DNA of 64,000 nt from Pseudoxanthomonas sp. PXM03 (GTDB lineage Bacteria > Pseudomonadota > Gammaproteobacteria > Xanthomonadales > Xanthomonadaceae). The stretch is from assembly GCF_014852005.1 (NCBI RefSeq), contig NZ_JACVAU010000001.1, positions 952,001 to 1,016,000 on the forward strand, read 5' to 3'. The translations under genes were made by a program, and so were the position numbers. The notes beneath the pieces were generated by a model. The model was not told the DNA's origin, ran no database searches, and worked only from the letters and a program-made list of their open reading frames with translations. Within the stretch, counting starts at the first letter, position 1. The number at the start of each line of letters is the position of its first letter. Shown here in pieces: positions 56,132-64,000 of this stretch.

Positions 56132-56194
56132 CTGGAAACGCTGGTGCGGGTGGGGGCACGCGGGCTAGCTTGGCGCGACTACAAGGGGAGTGAT

Positions 56195-56746
56195 ATGCCT
56201 GTCCCGTGTCCATCCGACCGCAACTGGCGGAGGCCCAGCGCGCTCCGGCGCATGCAGGGCTTCACCCTGATCGAGCTCATGGTCACCATCGCGGTGGTGG
56301 CGCTGCTCGCGGCTGTGGCAGCCCCGTCCATGGTGACGCTGATGAACTCCAACCGATTGAGCAGCACAGCCGGCGAGCTGGCGGCTGCGCTGCAACTGGC
56401 GCGTGCCGAGGCTGTCCGGCGCAGCGCGCCGGTGACCGTGTGTGGCAGCGCCGACGGCCTCACTTGCGCCAACGGTGCCGGCTGGGCCAGCTGGATCATA
56501 GCGGGGCAAAACAACCTGGACGCGACCATTGAAGTCGTACGTAGCGGGGAGTTGCCCGACGCATTGCAGGTCAGCGGGCCTGCTGCTGGGATCCGCTTCA
56601 GTTCCGCTGGCCTCATCGCCGCGCAGCAGAACCTGACGGTGTGCATTCCCACCGACGAGCCCGCAGACAATCAACGTGTCATCACGGTGCTCGTCAGCGG
56701 TGCGGTGCTGACGGCACGGAACAATGGCGGAGGTGCGTGTCCATGA
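56195..56746 (+). CDS. fimU: minor type IV pilin FimU (GspH/FimT family)
   Basis: A 183-residue pseudopilin. Prepilin peptidase would cut at G22-F23 (RMQG-FTLIELMV), with E27 as the conserved +5 Glu. The C-terminal domain has paired cysteines (VCGSADGLTC, TVCIP, GGGACP). Its tail lacks the GRxR motif, so it is called FimU rather than FimT. AAGGGGAG precedes ATG 56195. First gene of the minor pilin operon; its stop overlaps pilV by 4 bases. Confidence 0.88.
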   Translation: MPVPCPSDRNWRRPSALRRMQGFTLIELMVTIAVVALLAAVAAPSMVTLMNSNRLSSTAGELAAALQLARAEAVRRSAPVTVCGSADGLTCANGAGWASWIIAGQNNLDATIEVVRSGELPDALQVSGPAAGIRFSSAGLIAAQQNLTVCIPTDEPADNQRVITVLVSGAVLTARNNGGGACP

Positions 56747-57231
56747 ATGCTGGTGATTCTTGCGGGGCTTCCCCACGCTTGCGCGTACCGCGCGGCACGC
56801 TGCGGGGTGCGCGTGGCGTTAGCCTGATCGAGGTGTTGGTGTCCGTGGTGGTCCTCAGCATCGGGCTGCTGGGCGTTGCGGCCATGCAATCCATCGCATT
56901 GCGTGGCGGGCAGAGTTCGTTTGAAAGCAGCCAAGCCGTGATCCAGACCTCGGCAATCATGGAGGCCATGCGGGCGAACAGGCTCAACGCCAATGCCTAC
57001 AACACCGCCGGCGTCGTCTGCGCCATCCCCGGAGGCGGCGCTCTGGCGCAGAACGATGTCAGAAGCTGGATCACCTCGCTTAAGAACACCATCGGTTCGG
57101 GCTTGGCAGATGCAACGACCTGTGGATCCATCACTGGTTGTCCGGCCGCCTGCGTGATCACGGTCCAGTGGGATGACACGCGCGCTGGGGGCGGTGCCAC
57201 CCGCACGGTGGTGACGAGGACCACGATATGA
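56743..57231 (+). CDS. pilV: type IV pilus minor pilin PilV
   Basis: A 162-residue minor pilin. The leader ends at G25 before VSLIEVLVSVVVLSIGLLG (E30 at +5), and the PilV-like MQSIALRGGQSS segment follows. It takes part in the priming tip complex with FimU, PilW, PilX and PilE. Overlaps neighbours on both sides by 4 bases. Cysteines near the C-terminus (TTCGSITGCPAAC) may form disulfides. Confidence 0.92.
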   Translation: MNAGDSCGASPRLRVPRGTLRGARGVSLIEVLVSVVVLSIGLLGVAAMQSIALRGGQSSFESSQAVIQTSAIMEAMRANRLNANAYNTAGVVCAIPGGGALAQNDVRSWITSLKNTIGSGLADATTCGSITGCPAACVITVQWDDTRAGGGATRTVVTRTTI

Positions 57232-58097
57232 CGGCTCCCGGCAACGATTCCAGGGTGATGGGTGTCGCGCGTGCGGCGGGCTTCAGTCTGATCGAACTGA
57301 TGGTGGCCATGGTGCTGGGCTTGCTGGTCGCAGGCGCCGCGCTTGCGATCCTGCAGTCCAACCAGGCGACGTACCGCTCCAACGAAGGTCTGAATCGCAT
57401 TCAGGAGAATGCGCGCATCGCGTTCGAGCTGATGTCGCGCGACATCAGGGCGGCCGGTGGCACTGCGTGCTCCAACTTCTCGGTGGTGGAAGGGGGCAGC
57501 GCGGCGGCGAATAGCTTCCGTACTGCGCCTGTGACCGGCAGCGCCACGACACTGCAAGTCATCTCCGGTGACGACACGGCTTATCGCGTGGTTGCGTCCA
57601 CCAGCAGTTCGGTCGAGCTGGATCCGGAAGAGCTCGATGCGGCAGCCGATGCTTTCGATGTGGGCGACGTCCTGCTCCTCTGCAACGCGCGCAAGACGCA
57701 CTTGGTGCAGACTAGCAGCGTGGGCGGCATGACGGTCGGCTTTGCGGCCCTGCCGGATGGCTACAACCCGAGTGCGGACGAATTCGCGCCGCCGGCAGCA
57801 GTCGTACTGTCCCGCTTGCGTGACGTGAACTGGTTCGTAGCGGCGAATGGCCGCGGCGGCAGCTCCCTGTTCGTGAGTCGTTCGGGTGGCGCAGCGGAAG
57901 AGGTTGCAGAGGGGATCACTGGCATTGCTTTCCAGTATCTCGAATCCGGCGCGAACGACTATACCGCCACTCCGGGCGATTGGCTCAACGTGATCGCCGT
58001 GCGCGTCACCATGACGTTGACTGGGCAGGATGTGGACGGCAGAGCACTGACCCGGCAATCCTCCAATGTCGTCAGTCTGAGGGGACGCACCCTATGA
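57228..58097 (+). CDS. pilW: type IV pilus minor pilin PilW
   Basis: A 289-residue minor pilin, the largest of the set. Cleavage is at G18-F19 (FSLIELMV; E23). RIQENARIAFELMSRDIRAAG is the PilW signature after the hydrophobic helix. It begins in an ATGA overlap with pilV and ends in one with pilX. Confidence 0.93.
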   Translation: MTAPGNDSRVMGVARAAGFSLIELMVAMVLGLLVAGAALAILQSNQATYRSNEGLNRIQENARIAFELMSRDIRAAGGTACSNFSVVEGGSAAANSFRTAPVTGSATTLQVISGDDTAYRVVASTSSSVELDPEELDAAADAFDVGDVLLLCNARKTHLVQTSSVGGMTVGFAALPDGYNPSADEFAPPAAVVLSRLRDVNWFVAANGRGGSSLFVSRSGGAAEEVAEGITGIAFQYLESGANDYTATPGDWLNVIAVRVTMTLTGQDVDGRALTRQSSNVVSLRGRTL

Positions 58098-58624
58098 AAT
58101 CCGTGATGCGAGCGTCGGCAAGAGCGCAGCAGGGCGTCGCCCTGATCGTCGTGCTGATCCTGCTGATCGTGATGTCGATCCTGGGCATCGTGATCATGCG
58201 CAGTTCGGCCATGCAGGAACGGATGAGCGCCAATCTGCGCGACCGCAGCCTAGGTTTCCAGGCAGCCGAAGGGGCGCTCCGCTATGCGCAGGACCAAGTG
58301 CTGGGCGCAGGCAATTGGCATACGCAAATCCCCACCGCCGCCAACTGCGCTACGGGAATCTGCCCCACCGGTTCGGATCCGGTATGGGTGCAGGTACCCG
58401 CAGGCACATATGACGAGGCGCGATTGGCCGGTGCGGTCCCTGAGTATTGGATCGAATATCTCGGTGTGGGCCCGGGCTACAAGGGCGCCTGCGACACCCT
58501 TCCGCCGTCGGTCGATTGTCAAAGCCCGATGTATCGCGTCACTGCCCGCAGCCGAGGTGTTGGTCGTGCGGATGTGGTGGTCCAAGCCAATATCGTAAGC
58601 CGCATCCCGGAACCGGGGACCTGA
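58094..58624 (+). CDS. pilX: type IV pilus minor pilin PilX
   Basis: A 176-residue PilX. The predicted cleavage is at G14-V15 (QQG-VALIVVLILLIVM); +5 is Val rather than Glu, as in other PilX proteins. The SLGFQAAEGALRYAQ stretch is typical. It starts in a 4-base overlap with pilW, and three bases separate it from pilY1. Confidence 0.92.
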   Translation: MKSVMRASARAQQGVALIVVLILLIVMSILGIVIMRSSAMQERMSANLRDRSLGFQAAEGALRYAQDQVLGAGNWHTQIPTAANCATGICPTGSDPVWVQVPAGTYDEARLAGAVPEYWIEYLGVGPGYKGACDTLPPSVDCQSPMYRVTARSRGVGRADVVVQANIVSRIPEPGT

Positions 58625-58627
58625 GCC

Positions 58628-61600
58628 ATGAAGAAGATTCGAATCAAGAAGTCGTCTGTCGCCACGCGCCAATGGTGGGCGGCCCCGGCGGCTTTCATCG
58701 CTACCCTGCTGGCGCTGCCGGTCAATGCGGGTATTGCGATCCCGGAGGATCCGCTGACCACGGCCAGCCGCGTGGCGCCGAACATCCTCTTCATCCTCGA
58801 CGATTCGGGGTCGATGGCGTTCAACTACATGCCGGACAGCGTGCCCGCCACCAGCGCACCAGACGTGGCCATGAATGCGTACACGCGCAACACGCTGTCT
58901 TACAACCCGAATGTCGCCTATCTGCCCTGGATGAGGGCAGATGGCACACGTATGACGGGAGGCATTGCATATACCGCAGCCTACGGCAGTTTCAATCGGG
59001 CCGCGAGCGGGACGATCAATCTGGGTGATACATCCAGTTGCCGCTGGTACAACTACAACAGGGACTACACGACGGATGAGTATGGAGCGGGCACCGGCAC
59101 GCAGGTTTGCGGCGGCGTGCAGACGTTCTACGTGCCCAAAGATACGACTCAGACGGCAGAAAGCTATCTCGGTAACGGGACCAACTACTACCGCTATCAA
59201 ATTATGCCGGGTGGTTCGAGCATCCAGCGTGGCGTCTATGGGACGGTCACGCGATCCAACAATCAGGCGGTAGCGGTTGCAGGGGCGTCCCCATTCAATG
59301 GATCGCTGGGCGACAATAATGTCGTTTCGCGCCTGACCGCCAATGTGACTGCTGGCGGAGGAATGGATATCGTCATCAACAATACGGAAACCGGCAACGG
59401 CACGCGCAGGTTCAATTATTGGGTCTATTCACCGGCGGGAGCCCAGATTTGCATCGGCTCGCTCGGTAAAGGGGCGAGCACAACCTGCGAAACTGGCAAC
59501 GTTGTTGCTGGCCAGTATCGCGTTGATCTTCAGCGACGTGACGGAGTGAACACCGCCTATCGTCTGGCAGCTACCCGTTACACCACCACGAGCTGTGATG
59601 GTTCTGGCGGCGGTTCCGGCTGGATTGGCTGTGTGTCGGCACTGCCGAATACTTCGAGGACACTTGCCCAGGAGTTGAGTAACTACGCGACATGGTTCTC
59701 CTACCATCGCACTCGAATGAAGGCAGCGAAGGCGGGAGCGAGCGAGGCGTTCTCGACGCTTGATAGCAAGGTGCGCGTCGGCTTTAGCTCGATTTGGGAC
59801 TCGGACCGGGCGGGGATCCGTTTCGATATTCCCGTCAATGATGGGAACGATGGTCGCTTTGTCGACAGTACCGGTGATGTCACCACGACATCCAGAACCA
59901 CGTGGTATAGCCGTCTTCATAACGTTATCGGCTTTAATGGCACGCCCCTGTTGTCGGCGCTCGATAATGCAGGCCGCTACTTTAGTAACAATGCGCAATC
60001 TGGTCCCTATGGGCCGCAAGCCGGCGTCAACCAGTATTCCTGCCGACAAAACTTCTCAATTCTGACGACGGACGGTTACTGGAATGGCGCAACCACAGCC
60101 GCCGTCGGAAATGCTGATGGTACGGGGGGCACCGCCATTACCGGCCCCAACAATCAGAACTTCACCTACGCGCCGGCCGCCCCTTACACCGACTCGTACT
60201 CCAATACGCTGGCTGACGTGGCCATGCACTATTGGAAGACCGATCTGCGCACCGAATCGCACATGACCAATAATGTGCCGCCCACGGCCGCGAATCCCGC
60301 GTTCTGGCAGCACATGGTGACTTTTGGCATCTCCATCGGCCTTAGTGGCAACAAGGGATGGTCGAGCGTCGCCTCCGTACCGGCAAACGCGACCTGGAAC
60401 GATCCGACGGATGGTCCTTCGGGTGGTGACGCCGACCGCATTGACGACTTGCTGCATGCAGCAGTAAATGGGCGAGGCACGTTTGTTTCCGCGTCGAATC
60501 CTTCCGAATTCACCACCGGCCTTGGCGAGGCGCTGGCCGCGATCGCCCAGCGCACGAGTTCCTTCTCCAACGTTGCGTCCAACTCCGTATCGCTGGATAC
60601 CGGATCGCAAGTTTTCAATGCGAGTTATGTCTCCGGCGTATGGACCGGCCAGTTGACGGCGCGCCCTGTGACCAGCAGTGGCGTATCCAGCACGATCAGC
60701 TGGACGTCTTCGATACCTGCCTGGGCCACGCGCAAAGTCTTCACGAGTACCGGCACGGCCGGCACAACGTTCCCCAGCGGTACCCAGTCTGCTGCGCTCG
60801 CCCGCACGGGTGGACCCGTCAACTACCCGGTGACCGGTGCGGACAACGCCAACTACATCAAGGGCGACGCGACGCGGGAGGAACGCAATGGCGGGTTGTT
60901 ACGCAACCGCACGTCCATCCTTGGCGACATCGTCGGCTCGTCGCCGGCCTACGTGAAGGACACCAATACATTGTACGTGGGCGCCAACGACGGCATGCTG
61001 CATGCCTTCGACGCGCGCACGGGCGTGGAGCAGTTCGCCTACGTGCCGCGCATCGTGAACATGGGCAACCTATCGACCCTCAGTCGCGGGGACTACACCC
61101 ACAAGTTCTTCGTGGACGGCCCCATCAGCGTCAGCAGCCGGTCATTGACGCCAGGCAGGAATATCCTGGTAGGTACGCTTGGCAAGGGTGGCAAGGGCGT
61201 CTACGCACTCGACGTATCGGCGCCTGCGGCGGCGACGGCTGACAGCATCCACAAGTGGGAACTCGCGGAGACGCCCGGGTCCAACATGGGGCTCGTGCTG
61301 GGCAAGCCGATCCTTGCAAGGGTACAGGGCGGCAGCACTGCGGCCATCATCGGTAATGGCGTCAACAGCACCAATGAGCGCGCGGTACTAGTGGTGTTGG
61401 ATGCCGACACGGGCGCCGTGATTCGGGAAATCGATACAGGAGAAGGCTCGGCGCTGGCACCGAATGGACTTTTCGCGCCCACCGGTGTCTACGGTGCCGA
61501 TGGCAGGACCCTGGCCTATGTCTACGCGGGCGACATGCTCGGTAACGTATGGAAGTTCGATCTGAGCGGCAGTACGCCTGGCGCATGGAGCGTGGCTCGC

Positions 61601-62296
61601 CTGTTCAGCGCCCAAGATGCCGATGGTAACCCGCAGCCGATCACGGCCGGCGTTGCCGTTGCCACCAACCCCAGGACCAACAAGCGCTGGGTGTTCTTCG
61701 GGACGGGCCGTTATCTCACGGCGAGCGACGCGGACTCGACCAACACCGATGTGCAGAGCATGTACGGCGTGATCGATGAAGACACTGGGTATAACCGCTC
61801 CAACCTGACCCAGCGCACCATCGCCGTAACGGGCGAGACAGTCAACGGCTATCCCGTACGCGCGTTCGAAGAGAGGACGAGCCTGCCTGCGACGTCCAAG
61901 GGCTGGTACATCGATCTGCCGGTGGCAGGCGAGCGCATCGTGCAGGACGCCCAAGTGGTCTCGACGTTCTTGGTCACCGCCAGCATGGTGCCGACAGGCA
62001 ATGCGTGCGACGCGGACGGCACCGGCTTCATCAACGCACTGGACGCCTTCACTGGCACCAGTGCGGGTGGGTCCTACTTCGACCTGGACGGAGACGGCCA
62101 TACGGACGATGCCGCCGTGGGTGGAGACAATCTGCCCGTGGGTTCTGTGAACGTGGGCATCGGCATGCCGACATTGCCCAACCTGCTGCGTGGACTGATT
62201 GTGGTGGGCGGCACGGGTGGTGGTGATCTGCGATCTCCGCGGACCAGCACTCCGCGCTGGGACCGTGCATCTTGGCGAGAGATCAGGAGAGACTGA
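58628..62296 (+). CDS. pilY1: type IV pilus tip adhesin PilY1
   Basis: A 1222-residue secreted adhesin and pilus-assembly factor. A signal peptide precedes a vWA-like domain with MIDAS D58-D-S60-G-S62 (LDDSGSM). The C-terminal part, from about residue 760, is a beta-propeller (GANDGMLHAFDARTG; VYALDVSAPA) with an EF-hand-like calcium loop D1152-L-D1154-G-D1156-G-H-T-D1160. The first half, roughly 58960-60400, is visibly less GC-rich than its surroundings. It is near the operon end; pilE starts 4 bases after its stop. Confidence 0.95.
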   Translation: MKKIRIKKSSVATRQWWAAPAAFIATLLALPVNAGIAIPEDPLTTASRVAPNILFILDDSGSMAFNYMPDSVPATSAPDVAMNAYTRNTLSYNPNVAYLPWMRADGTRMTGGIAYTAAYGSFNRAASGTINLGDTSSCRWYNYNRDYTTDEYGAGTGTQVCGGVQTFYVPKDTTQTAESYLGNGTNYYRYQIMPGGSSIQRGVYGTVTRSNNQAVAVAGASPFNGSLGDNNVVSRLTANVTAGGGMDIVINNTETGNGTRRFNYWVYSPAGAQICIGSLGKGASTTCETGNVVAGQYRVDLQRRDGVNTAYRLAATRYTTTSCDGSGGGSGWIGCVSALPNTSRTLAQELSNYATWFSYHRTRMKAAKAGASEAFSTLDSKVRVGFSSIWDSDRAGIRFDIPVNDGNDGRFVDSTGDVTTTSRTTWYSRLHNVIGFNGTPLLSALDNAGRYFSNNAQSGPYGPQAGVNQYSCRQNFSILTTDGYWNGATTAAVGNADGTGGTAITGPNNQNFTYAPAAPYTDSYSNTLADVAMHYWKTDLRTESHMTNNVPPTAANPAFWQHMVTFGISIGLSGNKGWSSVASVPANATWNDPTDGPSGGDADRIDDLLHAAVNGRGTFVSASNPSEFTTGLGEALAAIAQRTSSFSNVASNSVSLDTGSQVFNASYVSGVWTGQLTARPVTSSGVSSTISWTSSIPAWATRKVFTSTGTAGTTFPSGTQSAALARTGGPVNYPVTGADNANYIKGDATREERNGGLLRNRTSILGDIVGSSPAYVKDTNTLYVGANDGMLHAFDARTGVEQFAYVPRIVNMGNLSTLSRGDYTHKFFVDGPISVSSRSLTPGRNILVGTLGKGGKGVYALDVSAPAAATADSIHKWELAETPGSNMGLVLGKPILARVQGGSTAAIIGNGVNSTNERAVLVVLDADTGAVIREIDTGEGSALAPNGLFAPTGVYGADGRTLAYVYAGDMLGNVWKFDLSGSTPGAWSVARLFSAQDADGNPQPITAGVAVATNPRTNKRWVFFGTGRYLTASDADSTNTDVQSMYGVIDEDTGYNRSNLTQRTIAVTGETVNGYPVRAFEERTSLPATSKGWYIDLPVAGERIVQDAQVVSTFLVTASMVPTGNACDADGTGFINALDAFTGTSAGGSYFDLDGDGHTDDAAVGGDNLPVGSVNVGIGMPTLPNLLRGLIVVGGTGGGDLRSPRTSTPRWDRASWREIRRD

Positions 62297-62300
62297 CGTA

Positions 62301-62708
62301 ATGATTACTTTCAAGAGCGGCGCGTCGCGTGGCGGCGCCCAGGGCTTCTCCCTGATCGAGTTGATGATTGTGGTCGCGATCATGGCGATCATCGCCTCGA
62401 TCGCGTTGCCAAGCTACAACGAACATCTTCGCAAGAGCCGGCGTGCGGCAGGTACGGCTTGCCTGCTTCAGGCTGCGCAGCAGATGGAGCGTCTTTACAC
62501 CACAGAGCTGTCCTATGAGGATGCGCCCGCTGCATTCGCATGCGATGGCGATACTGCGGATTTCTACACTGTCGTTCCTGCAGCCGCCGCAGCAAGGACC
62601 TACACATTGAGTGCCACGCCCATTGGCAGACAGTCGGGTGACAGCTGCGGCACGCTGACGCTTACTCAAGCTGGCGTCAGGACGCCCGACACGGCGGGTT
62701 GCTGGTAG
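62301..62708 (+). CDS. pilE: type IV pilus minor pilin PilE
   Basis: A 135-residue pilin-like protein. Cleavage at G15-F16 (FSLIELMIVVAIMAI; E20), then a short alpha/beta domain with cysteines (ACLLQ, FACDGD, DSCG, AGCW). It is the last gene of the minor pilin operon. CAGGAGAG precedes ATG 62301. Its size suits PilE rather than the major pilin PilA. Confidence 0.9.
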   Translation: MITFKSGASRGGAQGFSLIELMIVVAIMAIIASIALPSYNEHLRKSRRAAGTACLLQAAQQMERLYTTELSYEDAPAAFACDGDTADFYTVVPAAAAARTYTLSATPIGRQSGDSCGTLTLTQAGVRTPDTAGCW

Positions 62709-62790
62709 AGCGACCGCGCGACGGGTAGCGCTTCACTGCCGCAGATGCGCGATCTCGCCTGATGATTGCGGTTGCGTAGCCCGCGAATGA

Positions 62791-62824
62791 AAAAAGCCGC
62801 ATCCATGATGCGGCTTTTTTTTGA
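62791..62824. terminator. bidirectional intrinsic terminator (pilE / tRNA-Asn)
   Basis: AAAAAAGCCGCATC, loop CAT, GATGCGGCTTTTTT: a perfect 14-bp stem with runs of A and T. It ends both the plus-strand pilus operon and the minus-strand tRNA. Confidence 0.9.
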
Positions 62825-62827
62825 ATC

Positions 62828-62904
62828 TGGCGCCCGAAGTTGGACTCGAACCAACGACCCCCTGATTAACAGTCAAGTGCTCTAACCGGCTGAGCTATTC
62901 GGGC
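62828..62904 (-). tRNA. tRNA-Asn (anticodon GTT)
   Basis: A complete 77-base cloverleaf on the minus strand including encoded CCA. The acceptor stem pairs GCCCGAA with TTCGGGC; the anticodon loop CTGTTAA gives GTT (Asn); GGTTCGAGTCC is the T arm. It lies between pilE and fimT and is ended by the shared hairpin. Confidence 0.97.
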
Positions 62905-62985
62905 GGGGCGCGTATTGTAGCCAGCCGCCGGGGCGGGAACAAGCCTCCCGCGGGTCGCGTGGTCGCGCCAGCCAGTATCGGGGCT

Positions 62986-63552
62986 TCAGCACGGCGTGTT
63001 CATGTCCCCGCGGACAGTGCGGGCTCGGCCGGTGCTGTTCACGACCACGCTCCCGGCCACCACGCCGTCATGGCAGATGCGGACGGTGAGATTGGTGCCG
63101 TAGCTCAGCCCCGAGGACTGGTAGCGCAGGAATCGGCGGCCGTTGCTGGACACGATCCGTATTCTCGGGTCCGAAGGCGCGGCGTCGTTCCGGTAGATGT
63201 CGATTTCTTCGTCGGGTTGGCGATTGCCGTCCGGATCTCGGAAGGCCAACCAGTGATCGCTCCAGTCGCTGTCCTGGCGGCATCGACCATTGCCGGCACT
63301 GGGGCAGACCACGACCGGCACGTCCTGGACGATCGCGGCCATCCGCGCTGAAGCGAAATGCGAAGTCAGCAGGTGCATGGTCGCGGTCGCCTGCTGGCGC
63401 ACCCGGAATCGCTGGAACGATGGCAAACCGATGGCGACCAGCATCGTGAGAACTGCGAGACAGACCGACAGCTCGACCAGGGTGAATCCTGTCCTGCCGG
63501 TTCTCTTGCCCGTGCGGGCCCCGTTTCCGGGAGATGAGGGCATCCATGCCAT
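62986..63552 (-). CDS. fimT: pseudopilin FimT (GspH family) with GRxR tail
   Basis: A 188-residue pseudopilin. The long leader ends at G22-F23 ([13 protein letters not shown]27). The tail carries G175-R-A-R178, then R181. This GRxR motif is the DNA-binding signature described for FimT proteins in natural transformation, as I recall. AAGGAG precedes ATG 63552; an upstream in-frame start adds 13 residues. It stands apart from the minor pilin operon, between tRNA-Asn and uvrB. Confidence 0.87.
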   Translation of the reverse strand: MAWMPSSPGNGARTGKRTGRTGFTLVELSVCLAVLTMLVAIGLPSFQRFRVRQQATATMHLLTSHFASARMAAIVQDVPVVVCPSAGNGRCRQDSDWSDHWLAFRDPDGNRQPDEEIDIYRNDAAPSDPRIRIVSSNGRRFLRYQSSGLSYGTNLTVRICHDGVVAGSVVVNSTGRARTVRGDMNTPC

Positions 63553-63672
63553 CAGAGACTCCTTGTCCGAATTGACGGCTACCACAGTCATCCGCCGGGC
63601 GGAGACGCGCCATCAGGGCAGTCCCTGTCCGCGTGTAGGAAATGGCTGCAGGGGCTGTCACGCCTGCGCGGC

Positions 63673-63678
63673 TATACT
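63673..63678 (+). promoter_or_regulatory. possible -10 element of uvrB
   Basis: TATACT lies 28 bases before the uvrB start. No clear -35 and no LexA-box-like palindrome is visible in this gap. Confidence 0.35.
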
Positions 63679-63705
63679 CAATGGTTGGCTCCCGGGCGGC
63701 GTGCG

Positions 63706-64000
63706 ATGACTGATCGTTTCCAGCTTGTTTCCCCGTATTCCCCTGCCGGCGACCAGCCACAGGCTATCGAGAGGCTCGTGCAGAATTTCGAGGCGGGATT
63801 GGCGAAGCAGACCCTGCTGGGCGTCACGGGTTCAGGCAAGACGTACACCATCGCCAACGTGGTCCAGCAGGTGCAGAAGCCGACACTGGTGATGGCGCCC
63901 AACAAGACCTTGGCCGCGCAGCTGTATGGCGAGTTCAAGGCGTTTTTCCCGCACAACGCGGTGGAGTACTTCGTCAGCTATTACGACTACTACCAGCCGG
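63706..64000 (+). CDS. uvrB: excinuclease ABC subunit B, partial (5' part)
   Basis: The first 98 residues of UvrB, cut by the window end. It starts with [17 protein letters not shown], has the Walker A GVTGSGKT near residues 39-46 and the beta-hairpin region [13 protein letters not shown] used to insert between DNA strands. UvrB is the damage-verifying helicase of nucleotide excision repair. Divergent from fimT over 153 bases. Confidence 0.97.
   Translation, partial: MTDRFQLVSPYSPAGDQPQAIERLVQNFEAGLAKQTLLGVTGSGKTYTIANVVQQVQKPTLVMAPNKTLAAQLYGEFKAFFPHNAVEYFVSYYDYYQP

Noticed and set aside
56150-56194. Sigma-54 promoter before fimU (GGCACG then TAGCT)
   Set aside because: The GG and GC dinucleotides are 11 bases apart instead of 10, and the -12 element is poor.
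62828-62904. tRNA-Asn as an integration site for a mobile element
   Set aside because: No integrase, no direct repeat of the tRNA 3' end and no foreign genes are seen on either side.
1-64000. CRISPR arrays, insertion sequences or prophage
   Set aside because: No regular spaced repeats, transposase, integrase or phage structural genes were found on either strand.

Overview
This 64-kb window is a piece of a GC-rich gammaproteobacterial chromosome, most likely Xanthomonadaceae (Lysobacteraceae). Three things point there: a fused aspartokinase/diaminopimelate decarboxylase (lysAC), the MurL/MurD2 route to D-glutamate in peptidoglycan precursors, and GTAG-footed palindromic repeats of the Stenotrophomonas/Xanthomonas type. 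The genus cannot be fixed from the sequence. No CRISPR array, insertion sequence, prophage, rRNA or replication origin was seen. Almost all of the window is core chromosome with short intergenic gaps; no gap exceeds 300 bases.

Layout. 1-1200: two tandem PhzF-family isomerase genes, the first cut by the window edge. 1288-7132: four overlapping genes (lysAC, an unknown four-helix membrane protein, murL, murD2) that join lysine/DAP metabolism to peptidoglycan precursor synthesis. 7212-9648: dienelactone hydrolase-like protein, ispB and ssb. 9708-13105: rmlBACD for dTDP-L-rhamnose. 13207-22656: a peptide-use cluster of two secreted S9 peptidases, a POT and an OPT transporter, then a DUF819 membrane protein. 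22793-28484: ybdD-cstA, corA and a GH97 alpha-glucosidase, with two REP doublets between genes. 28530-38789: the conserved miaB-ybeZ-ybeY-corC group on the minus strand, ending in a DUF4105/Lnb-type membrane protein where E. coli has lnt, and interrupted by a plus-strand TetR-HlyD-ABC efflux operon. 39007-44038: lytic transglycosylase, the cytochrome bc1 operon petABC, and sspA-sspB. 44090-49759: DUF3301-nadC-Trm112 facing purEK, then sodB, and grxD-SDR-marC. 50020-54982: a large Oar-like TonB-dependent receptor and ppnN. 54964-63552: an orphan LytS/FimS-type sensor kinase divergent from the minor pilin operon fimU-pilV-pilW-pilX-pilY1-pilE, then tRNA-Asn and a separate fimT. The window ends inside uvrB.

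How the parts work together. The lysAC-murD2 block supplies lysine and the L-Glu-first muropeptide precursor. The S9 peptidases with POT and OPT transporters could degrade and import peptides. The pilus block holds the minor pilins and tip adhesin that prime type IV pili, with a candidate regulator beside it and a FimT carrying the DNA-binding GRxR tail typical of competence. The items most worth a second look are the Lnb-like protein in the lnt position, the unknown membrane protein in the peptidoglycan operon, the FimS-like kinase with an AlgR-like box, the FimT/FimU split, and the nested 163-bp palindromic element upstream of corA.
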